The translations under genes and the position numbers were made by a program. DNA of 64,000 nt from Moniliella sp. 'wahieum' (lineage: Eukaryota > Basidiomycota > Moniliellomycetes > Moniliellales > Moniliellaceae): assembly GCA_003971905.1 (NCBI GenBank), contig RSEE01000114.1, forward strand, positions 1-64,000, written 5' to 3'. The notes beneath the pieces were generated by a model. It was not told the DNA's origin and did no database searches. It saw nothing but the letters and a program-made list of their open reading frames with translations. Positions 22,242 to 32,973 of this stretch are shown in pieces (position 1 is the first letter of the stretch; the number at the start of each line of letters is the position of its first letter).

Positions 22242-23593
22242 ATGCAGGCGGCGGCGGAAGAGCACGAGTATGCGTCGCGCCTGATTGCTGCGCGGACGGG
22301 GCTGCCGCACCGGTGGGCGGTGATGGTGGTAGCGTTGGCGGTCAAGGTGTTTTCCAAAACCTGTTGCCCTCAATTTGAAGTGGAAGGTGTGGAGCGGTTT
22401 CTGGCCTTGCTGCGTGACCCGGTGCGGCGGCAAGAGAGTCGAGGCATCTTGACGTTTGCCAATCACATTTCTACGTTTGACGAGCCGTTGATCTGGGCCT
22501 CGATGCCGCTTCGGTCGTTCCTGACGCCGTCGACGACGCGCTGGACGTTAGGTGCGCGCGATGTGATTTTCACCTCGCCCTTCCTACGCGCTTCTTCACT
22601 GCGGGCCAGGTGGTGCCGACGAACCGTGGACAAGGCATCTTCCAGCGCGCGCTGGACGAAGGCATTGATCTGTTGCAACAAGGTCATTGGGTCCACATTT
22701 TCCCCGAGGGCTATGTCAACCTGTCTACGCAGATGTACCTGCGGCGGTTCAAGTGGGGCATTTCGCGTCTGCTGCTCGAGGCGAGCGGGTGCGAACGCCC
22801 AACGGGCAGTGCTAGTGCTAACGCTGCGCCCATCGTACTGCCCATCTGGATCTCGGGCTTTGACCGTATCATGCCCGAGCAACGTACTTGGCCCCGCTGG
22901 CTGCCCCGCTCCGGCGCCAAGATCAAGATTACGTTTGGAGCGCCGATCGAGGCCGAGGAGGTGGAAGCGTACCGTGCCGCCTATGCCGGTGGAGCGTTAC
23001 CCGTCTTACCCTCTACGCATCCCATTCCCGATCCTACTTTCTTCCCTCCGCGCCCGGACCATCCCACTACCGACTTTACCCCCATTCAGCCCCACTCGCG
23101 CGCCGCCCTCGCCGCAAGCCAAGATACCCTGCACAAGCAGGCGGCCCGCTCGGCCCTGGCTGCGTTTTTGCGTCACAAGCTCGCTGCGCTCGGCGCTGAG
23201 GTACGCCTCGCGGCAGGCGAGAAAGGGCCCGGCCAGCTGGCCCACGGGCAGGAAGGTACAAGGACGTACCCCTGTCCAAGTCGTAGCTTGCTTTTTGCGC
23301 CCGCCTCGGTGCTTGCCTGCCATGCCCGCAATGCCCTCATGCTCATGCTCATGCTCATGCTCATGCGCAAGCGAATGCAAATGCAAATGCAAATGCATAT
23401 GCGAATGCGATACCTTGCTCCTCCCCGCAATCCTATCTATCCTTTGTGGCGCGCCTGCTTTTCTCTTTTTTCAGCCGGCGAAGACTACCTACAGACACGC
23501 CTGCCTGGCTCAATGAATCGATTAATACCGTCGCCATGGCCTGCGACCACGGGTACTGGGAACGACCAACCGACCCATCCCCCGGGGCCGTAG
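22242..23593 (+). CDS. TAZ1: Tafazzin-like monolysocardiolipin acyltransferase
   Basis: Mitochondrial transacylase that remodels cardiolipin. The frame from MQAAAEEHEYASRL has an N-terminal hydrophobic segment (WAVMVVALAVKVFS) suitable for membrane association. Acyltransferase motif I is NHISTFDEP (NHX4D), WTLGARDVIF precedes motif II around VVPTNRGQGIFQ, and motif III is IFPEGYVN. LRRFKWGISRLLLEA and PIWISGFDRIMPE match fungal and animal tafazzins. A one-base break lies at about 22588-22592. A likely intron, 23256-23474, begins GTACAAGG, ends TTTCAG and contains CATGCT and ATGCAA microsatellites. The last exon ends QPTHPPGP at 23593 and would overlap the convergent SHG1-like gene by about 70 bp. 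An N-terminal extension upstream of 22242 is possible. Confidence 0.85.
23336..23412. repeat. CATGCT and ATGCAA hexamer microsatellites
   Basis: About five CATGCT units followed by four or five ATGCAA/ATGCGA-like units, lying inside the inferred last intron of the tafazzin gene. Confidence 0.85.
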
Positions 23594-24936
23594 GGGCGCA
23601 CCACGCCCAACGGGGTAGGCCGCGCTCTTTGAACGGGTCCGGGTCCAGGTCCTGGTCCGGGCCCGGGCGCACCCCCGTGCGACTTGGATCGACAGTCGGG
23701 ATGGCATGCGACGAAGCGAGTGGGTAAGAATGCGTGGACAGGGGTGGTGCGCCAGGCACGCCGGTCCGGTCCCAGTTCCCGCTCGCGGATACCCCGAGCT
23801 GTACGGGGTAGCAGTAGCAGACGCAGGAGCGATGGGTGTAGCCGATGTAGTCGCTGGTGCAGGCGCTGTCGAGGTAGGCGGTGTGGCGGTGACAAGGGGG
23901 GTAGGTACTGCGCGGGAAGGCAGTGCGAGCGCGCGCCTTCGTTCCACTTGCTGGGCTGCGGTGCGGAGGTTGTGGCGGATACGCAGCATGTTCCTTCCTT
24001 CGGGGGCAAAGGTGTTGGGTTCGTCAGGGCGGGGAGTGACTACGCGCTGCCACGCTCGTTCCAGCGCGCTGTGAACGGCAGGCGAGCCCAGTATCTGCTC
24101 GAGCGAGGGGGAGGGGCGTCGCTGGCAAACCATCTACCTCGCGATGCAAGTCAGCGCGCAAGTCGGCTTCGTGCACTTGGAACGCTTGGAACAGCTCGCG
24201 TCGCAGCTGGTCAAAGTGGCCTGCTTGCTTAAACCTGCGGTACGTCAGCTCATCTACTGCTCTCGTCATGGCTGGGGAGGTGGGAAGGGGACGTACTCTA
24301 GCATCACCTCTTCTGCTGTTAGGGGGCAATCGTCCCCCGCATCCAGGACAGACTGTTCCTGCTGTAACAGAGCACGGCGCTCCTCTTCCCGCTGCTTATG
24401 TTGTTGGAGGAGCGCGTCGTGAACTGGCATACGCGCTTGCGTACGCGCAGAGTCAGGTTCCGATTGTGCGGGGGGATGCTCTTGCTTGCCGGTTCCCGGG
24501 ACGGGGCAGAGGGAGCAGCCGCACGATCGGGAAAAAGTGCCTCCTTTGCAGGGCGGGGGAAGACCCGGCTTTGCGCCTCCTCAGCAGGTGCGCGCACACG
24601 ATCCTCCCGCCGCCCCTCGTCGTTGGGTCCAGGGCGCACCGGCACACCTGACTCGCGCTCTTCTCGTGCCGTGTGGGGTAGGATCTGGCGGGCCGCGCCA
24701 GCAGGGCCGCGACCGGGCGGATGGCTAGGATGCAGCGGTTTCCCAGCATCCGGATGAGACGGGGAGGGTACCTGCCCTTCCTCCCAACCATGGATGCCGT
24801 CCGGTGGGTGTGCGCCCGCGTGCGTCGGCTCGGTCGGGCGCTCGGGCACGGGCGCGCGGGTGGGCAGGATGTCGTGCTCGCCGTCGGGGGGGGATTCCAG
24901 CTCGCCGTCTTCGTGCTCGGAGAGGGTGGGGGGCAT
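23522..24936 (-). CDS. BOD1/SHG1-domain protein, probable COMPASS subunit Shg1
   Basis: Shg1 is a small subunit of the COMPASS (Set1) histone H3K4 methyltransferase complex. The frame opens MPPTLSEHEDGELESPP (acidic, Pro-rich). It passes a coiled, charged segment, ALLQQHKQREEERRALLQQE, then LDAGDDCPLTAEEVMLEYV. The domain core is VDELTYRRFKQAGHFDQLRR followed by ELFQAF (about 24150-24280). It matches the Shg1/BOD1 pattern of a short helix, Gly-x-Phe-Asp, then Leu-Arg-Arg. A further region, SLEQILGSPAVHSALERAW, and an Ala/Thr/Pro tail follow. Frame changes are needed near 24480, 24293 and 24140. The 3' end is uncertain; the longest tail frame stops at 23522 and overlaps the convergent tafazzin gene. 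Confidence 0.55.
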
Positions 24937-25121
24937 AGCGGCAGCGGGGGGGGGCAGCGCAGCCGGAGGGATGGCGGTGGTGGTGGTGCGGCCGGGGCGA
25001 GATGGCGAGCAGGGTTGAAAGTTGCAGGCGGTGTGTGTGATATGTGAGTGTTGGCCTCACCGCCTCGCCTGGCCGCAGCGACGCAACCACGCCGCCCAGC
25101 CACCACCCCCGCCTGCCGCCA

Positions 25122-27314
25122 ATGTCCGCCTCGGTGCCCGCCGCGCGTGCGGATGCTCGGTGCGTGGTCCCTTGCGCCCCCCTAACCCCGCCTAACCCCC
25201 GCTTACCCCCGCCTACGCCCCGCCTGTGCAGCCCCGACGCCCACACGCAGCGCTACGACCGCCAGCTGCGGCTGTGGGCGTCCTCGGGCCAGGCCTCGCT
25301 CGAGACCGCCGCCGTGCTGCTCGTCGGCTGCACCCCCGAGGGCTGTGCCGCACTCAAGAATCTCGTCCTGCCTGGCCTCGCCTCCTTCACCATCCTCGAC
25401 CCCCGCCCATCACGCCCGCCGACCAGGGCAGCAACTTCTTCCTCTCCCGCACGCCACCGCCAACGCCAACGCCCACGACGGCCCCGCCTACCGCGCCGAC
25501 TCGGCCGTCGAGCTGCTCCAGCAGCTCAACCCCAGCGCCCGCGGCGTCGCTCGGCACGAGGTACGTCGAACGCCTCTCCCTTGTGTCTGTCCGTTCCGTT
25601 CGGACATTGGCTGACCTTACCCTGCACCCCCAGTCGGTCGCCGACGTGCTGGCGTCAGACCCGGCCTTCTTTGCCTCCTTCACTTTGGTCATTGCGTCAG
25701 AGCTCCCACTGGCGCAGCTGTACCAGCTCGCTGACATTTGCTGGTCGCCCCCGGGCGCATCCAGCCGGCACGCCTACGTGCCTCTGCTTCACATCCGCAG
25801 CTCAGGGTTTGTGGCGGAACAGATTGTACAGATCAAGGAACTGGGTGGTACGTTGTCCTTGTCTCTCTCTGTGCGCCCACCTAGCATGCCCGACTGACCC
25901 TTTGCCCAGTGGTGGAGACCCACCCCGAGTCGTACGTTTCCCTGCGCATTGTTACCCCTGGCCGGAGCTAGAGGCGTATGCACTACGCATGGACCTGACC
26001 CCACAGGACTCCATGGCGCGTGCGCACATCCCCATGCTCATCATCCTCATTCGTGCGCTGCACCGATGGAAAGAGGAGGTACGTGCCCCCCCCCCCCCCC
26101 CCCAGTCCTTGAGCTGAATCAACTGACAAGCACAGCACAACGGAGAGTTGCCGCGCCCATCGCGGGACCGGGATGCATTCAAAGCGCTGGTATGGAGTTT
26201 CCAGCACCCTGGTGTCGACACGGAAAACCTCGAAGAAGCCGTGGCAGCGATCAACTCGCATGTCTGGCGTCCTATCAACCAGTTGCTCGATGCCAAGCAG
26301 CCCTGTTCTGCCTCGATTCCCCTCGAGATCCAACAACTGTTTGACGACCCAATGTGCACCGACCTCGCTCCCGACTCGCCTCGGTTTTGGCTTCTGGTCC
26401 GTGCGCTGAAAGAGTACGTTGCTGCGCCCACCTCTGCCCCGGTTCCCGGGGGGGCGGGTACTTGCCGCAAACGGCCGCGGTACCGATATGAAAGCGCTCT
26501 CGGAAGTGTATGCTGAAATCCGAGCCGTGTACCGCGCCAAGGCGGAGAAGGACTTGGCTGCGTTCCAGCAGCATCTAGACCATGTCCTTTTGCTTGCCCA
26601 CCAACCCGCCACCACCTTTTCCCCGAAGAGGTGGAGAGCTTTGTCAAACATGCAGCCCACTTGGTCCTCATCCGGGAAGGAAACTTGAGGACCAATTTGA
26701 GCGTCCCCTGCCTGTTGAACCATGTACGTCTCGCCTTGTGTTTTTTTTGTTCTCTCTTGTCCGATGCGCGACAGGGCCCTTGTGCTAACCCACCCACTCA
26801 CCCACCACCCTATGTGTGTACTGTGCGCAGTTATGGTCTTTAGCCCTGACCTTGGCCCCGTCACACTTCCCCACCACATTGCCTTTCTGGCCGCGTCCAA
26901 ATTCTCGACCAAGCATGGCCGCCTGCCCGGTTCAAGTCTCGAGTTTACCCAGCTAGTGCAATCCCTGCCTTCGGCGGCTGTTTCCTCCCCCTCGCTCGAC
27001 CTGGAGCGGCAGAGCGGGGGGGAAGACGTGTCGGATGCGGAGTTCGAGGAAGATGCGGCCGAGGTGCGCGTCATAGCACGCTCCCTCGGCAGTAAGTTGA
27101 TCCAAGTGGCGACGAGGCGGTAGGAGAGTTACTGGATCAGGCTGCGACCGAGATGGTCCGGGCTGGTATGTCCTCTTTACCATCAACGACGGCGTTGTTA
27201 GGTGGTATCGCGGCGCAAGAGGCTATCAAGTACATCACCCGTCAGTACATTCCTGAAAAGAACACGGTCGTTTACAGTGGCATGGAGCAATCGGTGGGTG
27301 TGTTCAGCCTTTGA
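25122..27314 (+). CDS. ULA1: NEDD8-activating enzyme E1 regulatory subunit (Ula1/NAE1/AXR1)
   Basis: Partners Uba3 to activate NEDD8/Rub1 for cullin modification. The N-terminus after exon 1 reads [18 protein letters not shown], then [16 protein letters not shown] and QGSNFFL, all E1 hallmarks. No catalytic Cys loop is expected in this subunit. It ends [20 protein letters not shown]...GVFSL at 27314. Clear introns: 25160-25231, 25561-25633, 25848-25909, 26079-26135 (18 C directly after the donor) and one starting at about 26723 (GTACGTCTCG). Frame breaks: about 25400-25440, 25952 (missing base before PWPELEAY), 26488 ([11 protein letters not shown] needs one base), about 26630 and about 27095. 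Divergent from the SHG1-like gene across about 185 bp and convergent with uL16. Confidence 0.92.
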
Positions 27315-27594
27315 TTCTATTCGATGCTGCGTGTACCGGATGATGTCTGTTGCCTGTAGGATGTCTCTGGCCTAAGAAGAGGTAGAAGGGCTGGAAGGTC
27401 GGTCGTAGTAAACTATGTACTATGCCAGCGTGCTAGAAAGGACAATCAAACAAAAAGAAGAAAAGGCCACATGGTTTGTACTAATGCCCTAGGCCAAGGT
27501 GGCCATGGAACAGTTGCAAGCCCGCAGTGACCTACATGAGCAGCGGTGTTCTGTTGAGATGCGCCGCGAAGGGACGCCGGCCGAATCGGAGGGA
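27315..27594. other. Short 3' spacer between convergent genes
   Basis: 280 bp between the stop codons of ULA1 and the uL16 gene. Nothing notable was seen. Confidence 0.6.
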
Positions 27595-28254
27595 TTACTG
27601 CTCGGCAGCTCGCTGGTAGAGCTTGAGGTTCTCGACCAGGGGACCCTTGGTCGTAACGTACTGAAGGAAGCACCCGTCTTTGATGATGCGGTTCTCCGAC
27701 ATGGCCTTGGGGAAGAGGTCGCGGTCGAGCTGGGTGAAGCCCCACTTTTTCGACACGATGATCTTTTGCCGACCGGCAAACTTGTAACGGGCGCGGCGCA
27801 GCGCTTCGAGCACAGCGGCCTGGTTAGTGTCCTTGGAGCGAATGGAGAGCAGGACCTGACCAATGTTGACGCGCGCAACGAGGTCGTAGGGCTTGCCCCA
27901 GGCATGGCGCATGCCCGTCTGCAGCCGATCCGCCCCGGCACACGAAAGCATCTTGTTGATCCGGATCACATGGAACGGGTGCACGCGGATGCGCAGGTGG
28001 AAGGCTTCTTTGCCAGCCTCCTTGACCAGGTACTTGTTGGTACAGATGCGCGCGGCCTCAAGCGCCTCCGAGGTGATCTGCTGGTGCTCGTCACACACCA
28101 GGTGGGCACAGAAGGGAAAGTCGTCAACAGAAGCGCGTTTGCGACCCAAGTCGAAAATGCGGATCTTGGGGTCGGGCACACCACGGTTGTAGCGCGACTT
28201 GGGGAACGGCTTGTTCTTGCAGTAGCGGTAGCAACGCGCAGGACGACGACCCAT
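27595..28254 (-). CDS. RPL10: 60S ribosomal protein uL16 (RPL10)
   Basis: Essential large-subunit protein near the peptidyl-transferase centre; its late loading by Sqt1 licenses the 60S particle. The 219-codon frame [20 protein letters not shown] ... LYQRAAEQ is complete and uninterrupted, with [36 protein letters not shown] and GFTQLDRD all in the universally conserved order. The P-site loop region [15 protein letters not shown] is intact. No intron is present. The ATG is at 28252-28254; the frame stays open upstream but homology begins at MGRRPARC. It is one of the few long genes here without a frameshift, which makes it a useful control. Confidence 0.98.
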   Translation of the reverse strand: MGRRPARCYRYCKNKPFPKSRYNRGVPDPKIRIFDLGRKRASVDDFPFCAHLVCDEHQQITSEALEAARICTNKYLVKEAGKEAFHLRIRVHPFHVIRINKMLSCAGADRLQTGMRHAWGKPYDLVARVNIGQVLLSIRSKDTNQAAVLEALRRARYKFAGRQKIIVSKKWGFTQLDRDLFPKAMSENRIIKDGCFLQYVTTKGPLVENLKLYQRAAEQ

Positions 28255-29447
28255 GGTGAAGGGAGACTTGGCGAGGGAGCAAACGCGGTGGCGAAAGGAA
28301 AGAAAGACGACCTGGCAACACTGCACGCCGCCGAAATAATATCTTTTCTTGGGCCCCGACCCAGCCAACAAAACCGTTGGCTCCCGCCCCGCCACCCTAC
28401 AGCTGCTGAGCGCTGAGCAACCCCAAGAGGCCGTTGAGAGGCAGTGCGCGCATCAGCGACCCAGCCCGCGACGGCTTGCTCTTTCCGGTGTCGGCGCTAA
28501 GGGCACTACCACCGTGCGGCAGGTTTTGGCCTCCGTTGGCTGCCCTGCTGGCCATGCGGGCATTTTTTTTGATTGGCTTTTTCCGACTGGCGACCTGCCT
28601 TGGAGCTTCCTTTGCCCTCCCCCCAGCAGCTCGCGACGGCTGTGGGGGCGGTCGCGCGGCTGGGCGAGACTAGGCAGGCTGAGCAGGCAGGCTGAACACA
28701 CGCTGGGCAAGCGGCGGTCGATGACTTGGATGACTAGTGGCTAGCACTGGACGGGTGGTGGATGACTGGTGCCTCCCGCGTCCTGCTGCGTGCGACACAA
28801 CCTCGCTCGATCGTGCCTCGCTGCCCTGAGCGCCGGTCACGTGTCTTCGCACTCGCCCTGTGCCTTGCGCCGCAAGTGACGTCACCGTTTCCTCCTCGCT
28901 CTGTCGGCAGATGGTTGCGCCACACCCACCGCGCACGAGCCCAGTCGAGCGCTCTCAGCGCGCATCTCAGCCTGAGATCTCTCAGCGCTCTCCTGCCCTC
29001 TTTCCCAGCCCGACTTCTTCCCTCGCCCACCCATCATCGCACTCCAAGGATGAGCACAACGCCAGGACTCAAACTCAGTACAACCAAGAAGGACAAGAAA
29101 AGCAAGTAGGAAGAATGTCTGGACACGACTGTATCAGTGGCCGTTACATGTTACAGCAGACTATATACGTGTCTCGCGCATTTCCCCAGTCTCTTCCCAT
29201 CAGACGAGCTCCAAAACGAATAGTATGGCACCCGCGTACTAATGAAGCCTACCAACATACGCTTCCTCCACATCCGCTTTGGAAGCGTCGTTCCCGTTGT
29301 GTATACATTTCGTGTCCCAGCACGTGTCAATCTTGATCCGTGGCGGTGGTGGACAATTCGCGCTCGTCTTGACGTTCAGTCGTGCGTTCTTCAGCATGTG
29401 AGGGTGGGGTGAGGGTGAGGTGTCGCCAGCAGATGTGGGGGAACAGC
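28255..29447. other. Spacer upstream of uL16, with one tiny Lys-rich ORF
   Basis: Contains the uL16 promoter. On the plus strand, ATG at 29050 opens a 19-codon frame MSTTPGLKLSTTKKDKKSK ending TAG at 29107-29109. It is preceded by CT-rich leader-like DNA (28990-29045). It could be a short first exon or chance. No other gene is seen. Confidence 0.4.
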
Positions 29448-30420
29448 TCACTGTCTGTGTGTGTCCAGGTCCGAATCGGACGCATCGAGAACATCAAGCC
29501 AGCGGCGCAGCAGATACTCTTGAGATCCGATGGCTTGGCCCGCTGGACAGTCCCGTCCAAGCGGGGCAACATTCCGCGATAGGTAGCCGGTCGAATGAGC
29601 AGCCTGTACTCGGTAGGAGACAAGGGTAATGTGTGCAGCTTGGTTTGCACCCACCGTTCAACCTGCTCGAGCGGGACGCAGTACCCAACGCTAGGATGGA
29701 AGGAGAGGTAGTGCTGCGCTTTTCGGATGCGAGGCGAGACCAAGTCGGTAGAAAAGACGTGCAAGTGGAGGGTGCGCATGGAAGGAACACTATGGTACAC
29801 CATGGAAATCGGCCAGGTCTTGCCCGCCCGTTGGGACTTGGTTCCGCGCGCAAGCGCAAGCGCGGGAGGTGTGCCCGTCTCGAGCGATTTGGCCACACGT
29901 ACCAACGCCCACTCGTCGTGGGGCTGTCGTCCCGTGTGGCTTGCGGCATGTGCGCTTGAATGATGCGCTGCACCTGGTCGTAGCGCAGAAAGGACAAGGG
30001 TCAGTACGAGTCATTCGAGGTCCGAGATCGAGGCGTGCAGCGAGGCGTGCTGCCCGTATGCCATGATGCATGGTCGGAGCTAGCAATCCAAATCCAAATC
30101 ACACTCGCACCAAGCAAGCTAATGGGGCACCACCTACTACCATTGCAGTCGCCCGCATTTGCGCAGCACTTCGCCCGCCCACGGGGACGGAAGGAGGGTG
30201 GAAAGTTGATCGAGCGTCGTGCCATCCAGGCTCGAACCGTCGGGCAGTGGAAAGGGAATCCGGGGGATGACCAAGACGTGGTACTTGGCTTTAGGGTATG
30301 CATCCGTCACTGCCACCGTCCAGCGATCCACCACCAAACACACGCCCCGTTTTTCCGCATCACCGACCTGGACCCGCGGGAGGCGACGTGGCGTACCGCG
30401 TCAAGGCGTCGGTCCCATGT
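29448..30420 (-). CDS. Aprataxin-like HIT-domain protein (Hnt3 type)
   Basis: Aprataxin removes AMP from abortive DNA ligation ends. Segments in order on the minus strand: VCLVVDRWTVAVTDAYPKAK then YHVLVIPR (30275-30360, the HIT N-terminal strand), QVQRIIQAHMPQA (about 29945), MVYHSVPSMRTLHLHVFSTD with the HxHxH active site (about 29760-29805), SPRIRKAQHYLSFHPS, and VERWVQTKLHTLPLSPTEY. LHLHVFS followed by a Lys-His-Tyr-x-Ser-Phe-like segment is the aprataxin pattern. Introns (donor GTACTG at about 30008) and frame changes interrupt it. The C-terminal zinc finger of aprataxins is not clearly recognisable, so the end, and possibly the start, are provisional. Confidence 0.6.
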
Positions 30421-30439
30421 ATGATCGATGTCCTGGACG

Positions 30440-32017
30440 TCAGATGATCCTTCGAGCACGGTCGGGGGCGGGGGTGGGGGTGGGCAGGGAAGGCCATTGA
30501 CCTGGCGTCCGGCTTATCCGAGTAGCCAAACCAGCAGGATGGTTCCGTGCAAATTCTTGCCTGGGGTTCAAAACCTCTTGCCCGCTGGAAGGCAAGGACT
30601 CCGTTCCGGCAAGTACCGTTGGAGGCGGTAGAGGGGAAATGGATTTGTTGAGAGAATCAGAGTGTGCCTCTGAGGATGGTAGGGAGCCGCGATTCACTTC
30701 CTCTTCCCCCCCGCTCCTCTGGGCCGGTGCAGGCATGGGAAGAAGCATCCCTCGTTGGGGTGAAGTTCAGATCCGTACACGCAAGTCCAACTCCGTTGGA
30801 AGGTACGCGTTCCCTTGCGGCGCAGCGGCGTAAACCTTCTTCCCCCCCCCCCCACTTGACGCACTTCCAGTACCCGCATGACCCCCGAATGAGAAGCCCC
30901 ATTTCTGCTTCCGTCGCACTTTCTTTCCCAAAGGCAAATGCGAAGGCAAAGGTAAAGGTAAAGGTAATATTGATTGCGTTGGTTCGGTGTCCGTGGTCAG
31001 GGAGGGTGTCGCGCTAGATTCAAGAGACGATGTTGATTGCTTTGTTGCACTGGGGCGGTCGGCTGAGGCAGGGGCGCGCGCTCCGTCCTGCTCAGCCTCG
31101 CAGCAGGCAGGGGAGACAGCGCATGACAAGGCCGGATTACACGGTGGCACGATGGGCGCCTTGCAGCTGGAATGGGGGTGACTGCGGGTGGAACGGGACG
31201 GGAGAGCAAGTGCCTGCGGGACCGGACGGGGTTCGGTTTCTCCACTGCTTGCACCCGTAAGCCTACTGTGAAAGGCGCCGCCCTTGTCGCGCAATCTTTC
31301 TTGCCCGCGGCATGAAATGGACGATACCGTTCCCGATGGCATCGGTGGAGATTGGAGTGGTGCCGGGTTACAGGTGCGATTGGGGGGCGATTTCTTCGTT
31401 TTGGAAGGGCGATCGGGTGTGGATTTATGCTTCGCATTAGCGCCTGTGCGTGTGGGAGGCTGCTGGGTTCGGTGCCGTTCCGCACCGTTGCATGAAGGAG
31501 GAGTGGTGCGGAGCAGGGACAGGCCGCATACGTCCGTACTACCGCGGGACGGTACGCCATCCTGAGCAACGCTGGAGGGGAGAGACGCGCGGTGGTCCCT
31601 CCAACTTGAGCGAGTGGTAGCACTGGCAAGACTGTGGGTGGACGCAAACCCCCACTTTTGGCTCACGCCCGTGGCTCCCACGGAAGGGAGGGATGATGTG
31701 CCGTGTGGTACCGGCCTAGCAGGCACAAATGGTATGTTTCGAGAGATGTGAGAAGGTGTAGTACTCGTCGAAACTGGACTTGGTCCAGATCTCTTGGCGA
31801 CCGCAACGCGTGCGCTTCCCGAACGAGTCCGCGTGCCCCGCCCCTCTCGTCTCGAGGGGGGATAGGGGGAACAGCAGCGGCGCGTTTCAGTGCAACGCCG
31901 TAACTGCGCACACTGCCCGTGTTCGGTGCGCGGTCCCGCACAAGTCGGCGGGGCAGCGGGCTTGCCCCATCCTCCAGCTGGACCAGCTGCCAGGACCCGC
32001 TGGGCTGCTGAGGACAA
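30440..32017 (-). CDS. Ser/Pro-rich ORF of unknown function
   Basis: A 416-codon frame (30767-32017) starts MSSAAQRVLAAGPAGGW, is rich in Ser, Pro, Arg and Thr, and carries GKKVRRKQKWGFSFGGHAG near its end. A second frame (30440-30748) continues without a gap as SEAHSDSLNKSISPLPPP, suggesting one frameshift at about 30760. It shares strand with the aprataxin-like gene 20 bp downstream, so it could be an upstream neighbour or a very long N-terminal extension of it. The composition could also be a GC-rich chance frame. Not recognised. Confidence 0.35.
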
Positions 32018-32973
32018 CGCCCGTCGGATTGAGTGGTTGGGGTAGGCCGGAAGGCTCAGCGGGTGGTGCGGCTGGTACTACCGTCGCCGATGCCAAGGCA
32101 CGCGTCGATTGGATCGCACCAGGCGAGTGGGCACGTGAGCAAGATGGACCCGCGGCGCCAGAACTGGCTGGAGCTGGAACTGGAACGGGAGCTGGCGGAG
32201 GGCGGAGGGGTAGGCGACGGACGCGCAGGGGAGTGTGGTCGGGCCAAGCACTGCTGTCCGAGCTGTGGCCCTCGGCCGGCGTCTCGGGGGGCGAGGGCGC
32301 CATGGACGAGCGCGTGGGGACCAGGCGCAGGATGGTAGTGTGGGGGGTTACATGGTGACAGCAGCGGCGATGATGCAGATGGACATGACTCGCATCACCG
32401 CGCATGCGTTGATACATAGGCAGGCACTGGGGCAGGCATGTTGCTGGGGCTATATAGGTGGATCTCCCAAAGGTGATTCTGGCGCCCCAGCGGGCACGAT
32501 ATGGAGACGCGCCTATCGTCTGTGGCCGCCCATGGCTCCCCGTCGGGCTCCGCGCGCAGCTCAAGCGTGCGCCCAAGCGGCGCGATGGCGGTGGCGGCTT
32601 TTGGTCCGGCGAGGACGCACATCCCAGACTGCTGGACACTGAGTTGAGTATATGAGTACGAGTGCTGATCGCCCTCATCAGCCCTGGCGGGCGCCAAGCA
32701 CAGGGCAACCCTAGCAGCACGCGTGGGTCAGCGCAAAACAACATGTTTTTCACAGTGCCCCGCGCCAAGGCGATCGGCATGCGCTGTTTGTTGAGCCGTA
32801 GTTGTCCCCGCGCGCACCGCCCTGTGCCACCGCCTTCACCATCCCCATTTCATTTCCATTTCCATCCCCATTTCCGTTTTCTTTCCCGTTTCCTTTTCCA
32901 ACCCCTTCTCCCTCCCTCCGCCCTCCCCCCGTGCGCGTCTCCATCCTCCTCCGCCACCCACGAGCGGAGCGGC
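32018..32973. other. Intergenic spacer, putative promoter
   Basis: Contains CTATATAGG at 32450-32457, about 520 bp before the next plus-strand ATG, and a repetitive CATTTC/CATTTCC-type pyrimidine stretch at 32845-32910 typical of fungal 5' leaders. No gene is supported. Confidence 0.45.
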
